Part shown: one piece after another, positions 1 through 24,915 of the stretch
Layout: the number at the start of each line of letters is the position of its first letter
Numbering within the stretch: the first letter of the stretch is position 1
Assembly: GCA_030141605.1 (NCBI GenBank)
Contig: JAQGDQ010000015.1
Location: 1,217,001 to 1,281,000 of the forward strand
DNA: 64,000 nt
From: Tubiluchus corallicola
Taxonomy: Eukaryota > Priapulida > Priapulimorpha > Priapulimorphida > Tubiluchidae
Direction of reading: 5' to 3'
The notes under the pieces: model-generated
What the model saw: only the letters and a program-made list of their open reading frames with translations
Databases searched by the model: none
What the model was told of the DNA's origin: nothing
Program-made: the position numbers and the translations under genes

Positions 1-439
1 TCACATGAAAATTAAATTCAAATCAAAATTAATTAAAAATTGTCAGTTAGCGAATAAATTTAAAATCATTTGTTCTTCACTCTCATTGTGTCATTTTTGT
101 TATTTTGGCTTGAATAGAAAAAAGTGTATTAACATTTACATGTAGTGAGATAAACTTGTATATTCGTGATACTGCAGAACAGCTAAAACATATTTGTTTT
201 CTTTAACAATGTAAAACTAACTACACTGAACACGACAGGTGTGTCATCATAACAAAGCTCTTGATTAATCTGGTATGAGGTATATGCTGCTCTGCTAGCT
301 GCTGGATATGTCCCATGTTTTATGAAGTAAAAGACTAAATGTAAAGTCTTGAATATTGAGAGATAGACATTGCATTACACCAAAAATTGCATTACAAGGC
401 CTTGTGTTAATCTGGTTTAGTGTCTTTCTCTTTGCTTAG

Positions 440-3400
440 GGCAAAAAATTTACAGTGTGTGGTGATATACACGGACAGTACTACGACTTGTTGAACATTT
501 TCAAGATAAATGACTGCCCATCAGAGACAAATGCTTATGTATCTTTTTTCGAACTTGTATTTGTTGTGGTAAACTTCTGAGTGAAATTTTCATTTTAAAT
601 GAAAAACCTTTTATCACTTTGCATAATTATTAATTTGAATAGATAAAATGCTTTGAGACTTTTTGTGGGTTGTGCACAGTTTGGGTGTTATTACTAGTTG
701 ACAAAACTTACTAGTGCTCTGGTGAGCTAGTCTTGAAAAAAATATTTGTTGGTTTGACCTAAATCTACAATGTTATTTCCTTAGCTGTTTTTACAGTTGT
801 TTAACGGTGATTTCGTCGATAGGGGCTCTTTTTCTGTGGAGTGTATTTTAGTGTTGTTTGGTTATAAACTTCTTTATCCTGGCAATTTCTTCATGTCTAG
901 AGGTAATATTTGCATGTAAAGTTATAATTCTGTTTAGCAATTATAGTTCTTGCAACATTCTTTTACAATGTGTAATTATGGCATTGTGTATTATTACGTT
1001 TGGTGAAATAAATTAGTATTGAGTGCCTCACTGTCATATTCGCGTAGCAGTAATATAGTAATGGTTGTTAATGTAATAATAGTAGCCAAATAAAAAGCCA
1101 TATGGTTATAACATTTAATGCATTTAAAAATTTTAAAATCGACTATTTAACACACAATTTGCACATTTGCTTCTAGGTAACCACGAAAGTGAAACAATGA
1201 ACCAAATGTATGGCTTCTATGGAGAAGTCAAAGCTAAATATACTTCTCAAATGGCTGACCTGTTTACAGAAGTATTTAATTTACTGCCACTAGCTCACAT
1301 CCTTAGTGATTCAGCATGTCGCATCATGGTAAGTTTGGTAACAGCTATACAGCTGCATTCTTGATTACCTTTTTTTAATGAACTAAGCTGTTTTTTGTTT
1401 TATTGATCGTAACATTTCTGGACATTCACATAGATTCTTCAGATATGAGACCTGCAACTTAATTCAAGTTAACAATGGCTTACCATTATTTACAAGAACT
1501 TTAATAGTTTAAATCAATTTAAAATTGATAGTTCTAAACTATCAATTAGATATTGTTGTATTGTAAATTATTTAACTTTAATTACTTAGCCGTTTAAATA
1601 GTTGAAGAAGAGATGTGAATTTCTCAAAATATGATTGATGAGTTAAATTGGTTTAGCTAAAATAACCAAAATTTAAATTTAACTCCAGCTTTATGTCAAA
1701 AGCAAATTTTTATTTTCAGGTTATGCATGGTGGACTATTTAGTGAAGATAACGTTACACTAGATGACATAGAAAAAATTGACAGGAATCGACAGCCCCCT
1801 GAAGAAGGTGTACAGTTTATGCTTGTTTTCTAGTAATACAGTAGGTGCCGTTTATTAGTCTCAATGGTTAATAGAACCAGTTGCCTAATTGACTCATAAA
1901 CACCTGCTATGTGCCGATATAAAAACTGCCGATAACAGACTCAAATAACTTCGCACAAAATGACTCAATATGTCTACTTTATGTGCTTCAATAAGATATT
2001 TTGTGTGACCAATAAGTTTTTTAAAATTATAAATCAGCTTAGTTCGCTTTTGTGCTGTACTACACATAGAAACAATCATTTTAAGCACCATTTTGTTTGC
2101 AAGCAGGAACGTTTATCATACGCCTATATGCTAGACTATCTTGCGGTCTTGCTTTGACCCGCCCATTATTTGCAGTAATCTCGTTACCCAAGAATTTCTG
2201 GAAGCTAAACCTTTAATCACTTGCCCACCAGTTTACTTTTTCGAAACTCTCCCTGCTTTTCACTGAACGTTTAATCAGTTAGCTGTCTCTGTTATGCCAG
2301 GGATGCAGGTACAGTACAATTAAGTGTTGCAAAGTTGCGGGTAGATTACCATGCAAGCTCAAATGATTGGATGACAGTTTTGTTGTTTAATGAATGGTTA
2401 GTGAAATGGGATGCAAACATCATTTTACTAGTAGACAATTGCACTACCCATGTAGTCAACGCATCTCTAAAACATATTAAAGTTGTGTTTTTACCAGCAA
2501 ACACCACATCGCTCATTGAGCCACATGATCAAGGCATTACTCGAACACTAAAGGTTGTACTGTAGAAAAGAAATGCTGACGAGAGTTTAAGAAGTGATGG
2601 ACTCCAATGACACAGCTTCTCAGTTAAGCGCTAATGACCTTCCTAAAAATCAGCCTTTTCAATGCACTGCACTTATTGGCTATGTCCTGGACTGCTTCAC
2701 TCATGCTAGATTAACTTATGCGAATAAAACTGTCAATGAAGTTCTTACATTGCAAGAGATAGGCCTAACCGCACCACCTGTTATGAGCAACAACAAGCTT
2801 GAGACTAGCTGCAAGTGATTCAGCTATACAGGTCACCTCGTAATTAACCGTTGATGAAATCTTCACGATAGCCAGTGGGAACTTAGGCGAAACTACAGAT
2901 GAACCCACTTGTGGGGAAACAAGGGCACCACCAATTACTGTTCAAACATGCCAAGCACTATTTTACGATAATTAGAAAAGTAAACTTTTTTAATTTCTTT
3001 TTTATTAACTGACTTTAGAAGTCAATATTTTAAATAACTGCCTAGGAATTTAAGTATTACTTTGTTTCTAAAAATTGATTAGGAACCTTTGCAGCCTAAA
3101 CATTATTAGTTTGCAGTGCATACTAAACTGATAATTCATATTTCTATACTAGTGATACTACTTCTGTCGGTTAATGGATTCAGTCGGTTAATTAAGTCAA
3201 AACACTTCCATCCCAAAATGAGTCTATTAAGTTGTGCCTACTGTATAAAATTTACTTTCAACTTTTTTTTAGCAAATTTGGCATCCATCATTGCAAATCA
3301 TTGCATCATTCAAAGAAAACAGATTTTATAAACAGAATCATAGATTTTGATGATTCAGAATTTCAAAATTTTCTTTATAATATTTTAAATTTCTGTAAAA

Positions 3401-6017
3401 GACTTCGGTGCTTTAGCAATATTGCTGTAAAAACTTGTAACATCAACTACCTGCACTTTTAAGGGCTTATTTTATTATGCTGGTAATTTTATATTCAGGA
3501 GTGGGGTGGTAGACAGGGTAGTGCTGTTTGCAAATTACATTAAGTCTGTATTATTACTTAACAGATTATTATGTTATTTCTAGGATTGATGTGTGACTTG
3601 CTGTGGTCAGACCCATGTGATATTAGAGGTCGCTCAGCCAGTAAACGGGGAGTCGGCATACAATTTGGTCCTGATGTAACTGAAAACTTTCTGAAGCAGA
3701 ATGATATAGATTACATAATCCGTAGTCATGAAGTGAAGGCTGGAGGATACGAGGAAATGCATAACAAGAAATGCATAACTGTGTTTTCTGCACCAAACTA
3801 CTGGTAGGATTCATTATATGTCTATGCCGTTTACTCAAATTTTTGTTCGAATGACCGTTTTAGTGATGTGACATTAAAATTGTGTCAGATCTCCCTATAC
3901 CTCTAGTATTTTTAGTTTATTATGGAATTTTCCAGGAGGTTTTGTAAAATCTGTATGCTGCAATGCCAGCTTTCATTCAACAGTTTCCTATAGCATTTAT
4001 TAGTTTGTTAAGAAGATCTGTAATGTATTTCTTAGGAATTTTTTTCTTATTTATTTACATTTATGAAGCATCAACGCTGTGTAATTGTTTTGTACATCCT
4101 TTCTGATCAAACATTTTGTAGACAAGGTTTGTAGGTTTGTAGACTGTATCAGAGGTTTGTTTGTTTTATTTTAGTGTTTATTTGTCTGTTTAAAACAAAA
4201 CAACAAAACAAATGAGGGTTGTTTTATTTTAGTCACATCTGCTAGTTAAAGTTGGAAACATGCCAAAAATTATTTTTGGGCAACTGTTCGATTTTTATGA
4301 CATGCATGTAAGATTAAAGCATATCTACACCAAAAGCACTCTGCCCGTGCTATGTGAGCTACAGTTTTGGGAATAATTAAAACAACTTTTTCCATCCGCA
4401 TGGCGTGCATTTTTTCTAAATAGAAACTGTTTCTAATTTGGTCGCGTGTGTGTCGTTAGATGTTTTCCTGTCAGTAGCAAAACTTTGTTATAAATTGGCG
4501 ATGAGAAACTTACATTAGAGGTTCGAGGTTACCCCTGCTTGTGTGCGTTCAGACATAGAGTCTTCTCTCGCAACTTGTTGCAACGTGTGAACTACTTGGC
4601 AACTTCTCTAAAAAAGAAATCTCTCAGACTGGCGAGAGAAGTCCCTACATTGGAACGTGCCATTATAAGAACACACAGACAGAATTTATTATGCTCCGCA
4701 TCTGTTTTCGTTCGACAAGGTGCAGTTAAGCAAAGCAAATGTTTCATCTTCTCAACATATCACGATGCTGTTGAGCATTATTCACTGTTCAACTGTCCTA
4801 AGCTACCACTTAATCTCTGTTCATTTAAACAAAATTGACTCACAAACTGGCGAATTTCACTTAATTCGAATCTTTTCTTTTTCTTTTGTTTATTTCATGT
4901 TTCCAATAAGATTTTTAGTTCAAACTAGAGCAAAAACAGACAAAAGTGTAATATTGACATTTATCCACAAGTTGATAATAAAATTTGCATGTAGTTATGG
5001 CTGCTTTCCTGCAAAAGAGTGCTGACTAATAAATACGATTTATAATGAAAATTGCTACTGGTCGCATGTAGTGCAGATGTAAAAAACGTGCGTGAAGCTC
5101 CAATCCGGTGCCATGCTTGCATTGTGTGCTTTCAGTGCAGATATGGCTTTAGTTTCTTCTTACTCCACATTGTTTTTATTGCACTTAGTAGCAATTGAGA
5201 TTGATTATGGAAATTGTGTGAGTTAATTCCTGCCTGATGTGCTAAACTGGCAACACATTCGATCCTGCACTAGTTACAACTTACAGATGTATAAGCATGT
5301 AGAACGCTCCCACGTTAATCAGAAATATCAATGGCAAGTAAATTTACTCAGTAATTCATTCTTACCTTATTATATCTATAGGTTGCATAGCTTTATGAAC
5401 CGCTAATTGATTATAATCCGTAATTGCATATGACATAATTTTTTTAGTGATCAGATGGGGAATAAAGGAGGCATTGTGATATTGAGAGGTGGCAATTTTC
5501 ATAAACCCAGCTACAAGGTTTACGATGCTGTGGTAAGTAAGCTAAGCAGTATTTGTTTCATGAATTAACTCCTAGTGATAACATACCTATCATAGTTCTG
5601 TTCTCACATAATACGAAAATTATTTTTGTAGACAGTACTTATCAGTTCTTTGCTGGTTTTAAAGTTTGATTGCGAAATAAAATTAACCACTTTTGTTTAC
5701 TTTTATTTTACAAATAACTGTTAATTGTTGGTGACTAGACTACAGTGCTAATGTTGGAATGTTCTTGGTGAACTTAGGTTATTGATAAAATACTGGCTGT
5801 CATATTACCGCAGTATATGAATAGAAAGTTATTAGCACGTCCATGTCTTGCATTCCTAACAGTTTTAACGAATTAAATGTTCGGTTCAGATGAATTATTT
5901 GTTCCTAATGACACCCTTTTAATGCACTTTGTCTTAATTTTAATCATTCCACATTTTCAGGATCATCCAGCAGTCAAACCTATGCAATATGCTAACTCTT
6001 TATTCGGCTTCATGTGA
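440..6017 (+). CDS. PPP5C: Serine/threonine-protein phosphatase 5, catalytic part (5' end outside window)
   Basis: Seven exons: 440-538, 797-902, 1177-1328, 1720-1807, 3584-3803, 5448-5532 and 5961-6017 (TGA). All have AG/GT borders and the phases add up to 268 codons plus stop. The PPP-family metal and catalytic motifs appear in order: [26 protein letters not shown] and RSHEVK. The stretches [26 protein letters not shown] and FGPDV, and the end [10 protein letters not shown], match PP5 rather than PP1, PP2A or PP2B. PP5 removes phosphate from Ser/Thr and is known as an Hsp90-linked phosphatase autoinhibited by N-terminal TPR repeats. The TPRs and the first part of the catalytic domain must lie left of the window; bases 1-439 read as intron. 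The 1.8-kb intron 1808-3583 holds transposase debris, and intron 3804-5447 shows nothing I recognise. Exon ends could be a few bases off; the identity is secure. Confidence 0.93.
2290..2820 (+). mobile_element. Tigger/pogo-type transposase fragment, degenerate
   Basis: The open stretch 2335-2565 reads as a DDE-superfamily core: LLVDNCTTH, then [21 protein letters not shown]. This is the conserved block around the second catalytic Asp and the P-x-N-T-T-S-x-x-x-P-x-D-Q-G motif of Tigger/CENP-B-like transposases. It then stops and shifts frame; 2594-2818 carries a further open stretch that could be the C-terminal side. It lies in the same direction as PP5, inside the intron between exons 4 and 5. 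I could not find terminal inverted repeats, so the element ends are not defined. It is a dead relic. Confidence 0.8.
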
Positions 6018-8352
6018 TCAAGCATCATGTTTAGTGCAAATGTAAGCTTTTTGTAGATTGCGATTAGTTTGCACCTATTGGTTTTTCACGTGAAATTCTC
6101 GTGTAAATAGTGATTTATTTCCAAAGTTCTCATTCTTGTTACTTGTGTAACGTTATCTGCCAAACTGGTAATTACATACCCAATTTCAAGTGAATATCTG
6201 TCAAGCAACTTGCTTCTGATACTGTGCTTCATAATCAAAGTTGAAGCTTGTTAGTACTTTCCAAAGTTTAATTGGTCAGACTTGCTAGTCTTGTCCTTGG
6301 TCTTTCCCCTTGTTACCTAACAACGCTTCAATTTACCGTAAGGGGTTTCAGTAAAAGAGCTTGTTCCATGTGTCATTTTTTATATTTTGTGGAACTAAAG
6401 AAATAATAGGTTTGTTTTATTTATAAACATCAGTAATCAAATAAATTGTAATTTTTGTCGCAATAATGCTTAAAACCGTGTTGATGAAAATTGATTCTCA
6501 AATTACAATTGTTTGTTTGTAGTGCATTTTTATAAGAAATAAAACTTTTAATAAAGATTTGAATTCGAAAATTTATAAATCTATCTAGAATTGCTTTCAA
6601 ATCATTATTTACCTTGCTGATGTAACTATGTAGCATGGTTTTCTTGTCATAAGACACCCTCAGTTTTTCTCAGAATCGGGTTCCAATCAAAATCAGAATT
6701 TAATGTTCAGAACAGTATTACTGTATTCTTTACTTAAACCCCCTTTCTAACCACATCTTTATATTGCTTACACTATGACGAATTTAGCGTAAATTGGTAT
6801 TTGATGCTAAATATAATTTTTTTCTCAATGAGCTCCCAACAAAAGACAGACATGCTTTGTAATAAATTGTACATCTGGAAATATCTATCTTGTGGTGTTT
6901 AAAAAATGAGCTGGCCCCATGACATTGAGAAGAAAACAAGGTCACTTCTCCTAATTGTTAAAAATTGATGCATTTTTATTTCTACATAGAAATATAACAA
7001 ATTTGTAACAAGTAACATGTACTAAAAATCAAATTATAAGAATCAGGCACGTATTACAATCTTTGACAATTTTTGTGAAATTTAAACAAATGATACTGGG
7101 TATATTGACAGTCAAAAAGATATTTTCAAACCCTTTTTTAACAGTATTTCGCTATTGAAGAAAGTTTGTGGGAAAACAGTTTACTTGAAGGTCATATAAT
7201 ACAGTAATTAGCAAACCTATTGTTATTATATAGTAAAGTAAGGCAGAAATAACATGCTGTGGAATATGTACTCAGCCAAAGCCTAAAGCATCCATGATTC
7301 AATAGTTTTCACAATTTCTACTATAATGTTCCAAAGCAGTATTAGAAAACTTTAATTCCTCACTGTTTACTTAACAGGGTCTTACGTGGGGGTTTAACTA
7401 ACAAACTTAATAACTCCATGATAGTTTTTACAGTAAGTGTTATAAGCATTTCTATGGTATATTATTGAGGAAAATAAACTGTGTCATTCATCAGCAAAAA
7501 GAAAAAGATTTTATGTCAGTGAGTCCTTAATATGAACATTTTTGTAGTAGTTACAGCTATAAAAGATGCAAGCTAGTTTTCTTTGATCTTCTTTGGTTAT
7601 CTTCTGTATAAACTCCTAATGCATCAATTTCAAACTTAATTAATGATAAAAAGCCGACAAAAATTGTGAAAACTATCACGAGGTAGTCCTTCTCTTCAGA
7701 ATAAAGCAGTGAAACATGTTTAGTCTTCAACCTCAGTACATATCTTATGATACAGGAATAAAAAACGATTATTGAAGTGCTGTGTACATGTCAGAAATGA
7801 CAAATGTTGCTCAGATACTGTATCACGCAATGACAATAAAACATAATTCGATCAGCTCTTGTTTATGTGTAAACCCTCACAAAACCAATCACAATACAAG
7901 CAAACACCATCTTAATCTAATATTCCCTCTTTGATGAAACAAAACACAAAAGACAATTTGTAAGAAATAAATGTAATGACAGTTACATATCCACTTGTGT
8001 TCGACTATTGGCTACGGAGCACGACACTTGTAATTTGTTACCGCAGTACGCTCTGTAGTAAACGAAGAGAGCACTTAGGCCAAACAATCACGCTAATTAC
8101 TTGCCATTAGCCTAGTCCCCATCATCCATTAATTATTTTGGAATTTTTGCCTTAGCAAATAGAGAATGTCTTCGTACCACGAGACGAGCTCTTCTGTCTA
8201 ATCATCAGTGATTATTTACACAGAAAATTCTTTAATTATAAATTAGTCGCTATACACGTCAATAACCAACAAGTTGACACACAGCGGGAGAAACACTAAT
8301 GATCACATCAGTATTGTTCAGCATCATCCACTGATAATTCTCCAATCAGTGG
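6018..8352. other. Convergent intergenic region between PP5 and SEL1L
   Basis: This AT-rich stretch lies between two stop codons that face each other and should contain both 3' untranslated regions. A TTTATT near 6975 is a possible poly(A) signal for SEL1L on the minus strand. I see no coding exon, RNA gene or recognisable element here. Confidence 0.6.
6440..6445 (+). promoter_or_regulatory. Candidate polyadenylation signal for the PP5 gene
   Basis: An AATAAA hexamer lies about 420 bases after the PP5 stop codon. It is a plausible 3' end, but AATAAA is common by chance in such AT-rich DNA. Confidence 0.35.
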
Positions 8353-21345
<12,993 letters not shown>

Positions 21346-22454
21346 CGTTTCTTCGCAACATTTACGAGTTTCCTGGCCACTTCAGTCTGAAAAGCAAAAA
21401 AAAATGTATATAAAAAAAATCTGTGTTATGAGAATGTGCACACAGCATGTTGAGGTATCATATGTATCTTAGACTGCTTTGTAATAATAATAATAATAAT
21501 GCCTGAAGAGCATAGCATAAAATCTGAGCGATCACACAGTTTTTAGTCATTTGTTATCTTCACCAGGTAACAAAAATCCAGTTTTACAGGTACACATAGG
21601 AGAACCATATTGAAAAGCTCACTTTTTTCAGACATTGCACAAATGAGTTAAAAAGCTAAGGCATAGTACAATACAGCAAGCTTTTTAAGAAAATGGAGCA
21701 ATTTCAATGCACATTATAATTAGCTTGATTTATCGTTTTGTTATTATATTATTTTTGGTTCTGTATTTGGTGGAACAATGGTTATTGACTTACAGTTTTG
21801 AATTTAACCAGTTAATTATAAAAGATAATTGGATTACTTCATAAAATTTAATTGTGCTTAACTATAATCGTCTTCCACATTTGGATGCTCAATCGCTAAT
21901 AATTTTTAATGCTGCACAGTAATTTTTATTAATTTTATGTAATGCTAGAGGTGGTTAATTTGTTGACTTGGTGGTGAACTCCACTGGTATGTTATTTCTG
22001 TTTTGTTATTAATTTTGTTTTTTGGAGTGAAGGAAACTAATAAACAAATATTCTATTCTATTCAATTCTATGTTGTGCAAGCTGGCACATGCATACACAG
22101 GAACTAGTAAATTATTGTCATGGCTGAATAAGATGATGGGATCCCGTCATTTTGTGCAAAGTGAAAATAATGCTAAAACGAGTCATGTGGGGCAAGTCAT
22201 TTATATAGCGCATGGCACAAGCAAAACAAGCCCACTTATAAATATTTCATGAAAATTTGCCTGAACATGTTTTTTTTAAGTTTTATGCAAGCAACGGGGC
22301 ACACTTTTATCAGATGGCAACAAATCATGTTTTGCAACAAGTTTGAGTCAGACTATTCAATCACGGGACGCATTGAGTTTGAGACTGTAGATCCAGTTCT
22401 AGCACTGCATTAATTTGCAGATTTAGGTTAGTAGGGTTTTTAGAAAAAAACGTC

Positions 22455-22955
22455 AATGCTGCATCTTAAATGCAAGATGGCAAATTGAAAAATGAAGTCA
22501 AAATCCGAGTACATCATTCCATGCAGAACTCATTCTAGTATCTTCCTATCAAGCTTCATGATGATCCAATGTAGGCATTTTTTTGAAAGTAATGTTATTA
22601 CTGTCTTCAGTTCAAAATGGCAGATTGAAAATTGGTCTCCAATAGTAGATGCAGAATTCATGCTAGTATCGGCGCATATAAAGTTTCATGATGATCCGTT
22701 GCAAATTGGCCGAGTCTTAAGCATTTTATGAATATATTAATAGCCACCATCTTACATTTAAAGTGGCAGATCGAAAACTTGATTTAGTCAATTGGTGCAG
22801 AATTCTAGCATATTCTTATAAAGTTTTATGCTGATCAGATGCGAATTCGTGGAACCTTAGGCTTTTTTCGAAAATGATGTTATCGCTGCCATATTGAAGT
22901 CAAGATTAAAAATCTGACTCTGTCAGCCAATGTAGAATTAATTCTAGTATATCTG
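22455..22955. repeat. Degenerate ~135-bp tandem repeat, about 3.7 copies
   Basis: The marker phrase 'tgcagaattca(t)tctag' recurs near 22521, 22649, 22795 and 22931. Shared flanks include 'aaatggcagattgaaaa', 'catgatgatcc' and 'gaaaatgatgttat'. Spacing varies from about 130 to 146 bases. Copies are diverged and no coding frame is shared. Confidence 0.75.
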
Positions 22956-23319
22956 GCACACTTATTTTGTTTTTCTGCTGCACTGGCATTTTGATTTCAG
23001 CCTACCTAAGTTGTATTTAAAAACTTCAATATGATCTAATAATCATACACCATGTAAATGCTACCTACCAAATAATGAAGAATCATTCAGCGCATTGAAT
23101 CATACCAGTAGTGGTTTTATAGATTTGCATCTGCATAAAATCTAAGACTATCATTGCCCAAAAACTCATAATATTAGCAAGAACAACTGCCAACCAAAAT
23201 CTTAAAACCATTTTATGGTATAACAATGGAAAGTAACACAAAGTAAACAAATGTGAAAACAGTGAGTGAAAAAATCAAAACAATTTATTTCAAGAAATAT
23301 TGATATAACTTTAAACCTG

Positions 23320-23325
23320 TTTATT
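23320..23325 (-). promoter_or_regulatory. Candidate polyadenylation signal for the DIPK1-like gene
   Basis: TTTATT on the plus strand is AATAAA on the minus strand, about 330 bases after the stop codon. A second hexamer lies at 23284-23289. Confidence 0.35.
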
Positions 23326-23652
23326 CAGCAGCAGTGTCCATCTATAGCTGAAGAGCTTGTTTTGTGATACATTCACGAGGTATAAACTTTACCAAATTAT
23401 CAGACACCAATAGTTGGCATTATCACAAAATTTCATAACTATATATACTACTAACTGAAGATTCTAAAAATTATGGCTACTTTGAAAAAACTTGATTTAT
23501 AACAATGGTGAATTAACTGTCATGAAAAGTTGGTGTGACAAAAGTCAAAATGCAATATTAAAGATTAAAAATAAGCAGAATTGTAGATAGATAGAATTAG
23601 ATTTAGAAATAGAATTAGAAATTTATAGATAGAATTAAAAACTGTAACAACC

Positions 23653-24915
23653 TCAAACTGTCAATGGAATTAAACTTTTTCTGAGTAGTTTAGTCAACCG
23701 TTGTCTAACACTGTCATGTTGTTCCTGACTGCTACTAATCAAATTTATACATTCCTGTAAAACAGCTTTTAATGGTCGTCTGACATGGTGTGGTGCACTT
23801 CTCAGCAAACCCATATAGCCATTACTGAAACGGTTCGCAAAAATATCTCTGCACAACACCTGCAAGTTACTGTTAATGCGATGATTATGGCACCTTTTTG
23901 TGGTGCTATCACAGTACGACAAGCAATCAAAAAACGAACATTCAGCGTCAGAATTACACATAGACGAACATAGTGGGAATGACGAATTCTTGCAAGGCAA
24001 CACATATTCAAACTCTTTTTCTAATTTAGAATCTAGTACCACAGAATCGACATCAATAATGTACACTTCCAAGACGGAAGAGACACCAAAATTTTCTTCC
24101 TTCAAATCGCATACATGAAGTTTTTCATGGTAATCTACCCTGAAGGATTCCTCAAAGTCTAACAGTGCATGAGCAATTTTGGCACGAGTATCCCAGTCTG
24201 TAAAAATTCCTTTCAATAAAAATCTCTGTGGATGAAGATAATGCCCAGGTGGTACACTCCTCATGGCATAAAAATGGCCACATGTGCCTAATAATAAAGG
24301 AATATGTTTTCTGCCTCTTAAGGTAGCTAACAACATATATTCGTCTTGTTGCATCAACATCCAGATGCTACGCATAGCAACTTGTTTTTCACTTGGTGCC
24401 AACTGGCTGAAATTCATGGAAAAAAGTTCAGTAAGCAAGACCTCTTCTGTACTATCAAAGAAATTCAAGTGCATATTTTGCCACAGTGTATCTCTGATCA
24501 TTGCTGAAAAATCTGTAGCTGATGGATAATGCCAACTACCATTGGGAAGCATATAACCAAACAACTGGTAGTCATCAACGTAAGGCTGTTCAGATTTTAA
24601 AATTATGTCATTATTGTTCCAGCGTGCATGATACACTTGCTTGCCAGATTTATAGTTAATACACTCAAGAAAAACAATGTGGTTGTTAACACAAAGGTCA
24701 TGGCACAAGTTTCCAGTCACAAGCCGATCGTGATACTTTTCACACAATATGTTTAAATAGTACAAGGAGTCGTTATTTGAGCACTTCATCAGCCACATCA
24801 TCAGAAGCAGAACTAAGGTTATGATGCACACCACAATTAGTGGCAAACAAGCGCAACGAGAACATTTTCTATATTGCCATCTAACGCAGATGGTAAGATA
24901 GGTAATAAAATGCAT
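23653..24915 (-). CDS. DIPK1/FAM69-family kinase-like membrane protein, intronless
   Basis: One uninterrupted frame of 420 codons. Residues 22-43 form a single membrane segment near the N-terminus, giving a type II topology with a luminal Cys-rich domain. Family marks are LCEKYHDRLVTGNLCHDLC (58-75), a beta-3-like lysine in IILK (K107), LGTCGHFYAMRSV (209-221), a catalytic-loop-like CDLKEENFG (269-277) and a metal-site-like Asp in IIDVD (286-290). A Cys-rich insert with CNSDAECSFFDC (320-331) follows. DIPK1 proteins are known as poorly understood ER/Golgi kinase-like proteins. Here D270, K272 and N275 keep the classical D-x-K-x-x-N pattern, so activity is possible but unproven. I cannot assign A, B or C paralogy. 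No intron is visible, unlike the neighbours. The first ATG gives the anchor directly; a 5' untranslated exon upstream is possible. Confidence 0.85.
   Translation of the reverse strand: MHFITYLTICVRWQYRKCSRCACLPLIVVCIITLVLLLMMWLMKCSNNDSLYYLNILCEKYHDRLVTGNLCHDLCVNNHIVFLECINYKSGKQVYHARWNNNDIILKSEQPYVDDYQLFGYMLPNGSWHYPSATDFSAMIRDTLWQNMHLNFFDSTEEVLLTELFSMNFSQLAPSEKQVAMRSIWMLMQQDEYMLLATLRGRKHIPLLLGTCGHFYAMRSVPPGHYLHPQRFLLKGIFTDWDTRAKIAHALLDFEESFRVDYHEKLHVCDLKEENFGVSSVLEVYIIDVDSVVLDSKLEKEFEYVLPCKNSSFPLCSSMCNSDAECSFFDCLSYCDSTTKRCHNHRINSNLQVLCRDIFANRFSNGYMGLLRSAPHHVRRPLKAVLQECINLISSSQEQHDSVRQRLTKLLRKSLIPLTV

Larger units (their letters stand above)
21346..23652. other. Intergenic region upstream of SEL1L
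   Basis: This should hold the SEL1L promoter and the 3' end of the DIPK1-like gene; both genes read leftwards. It contains an (AAT)n run at 21482-21500, a piece near 22000-22068 ending in ATTCT-type short repeats that looks like a LINE 3' tail, and a degenerate ~135-bp tandem array at 22455-22955. I see no coding exon. Confidence 0.55.

Noticed and set aside
2335..2818. Extra PP5 exons
   Set aside because: The translation is a transposase; PP5 exons 4 and 5 join in phase without it.
23785..24529. Plus-strand frames opposite the DIPK1-like gene
   Set aside because: Shadows of the minus-strand coding sequence with no family features.
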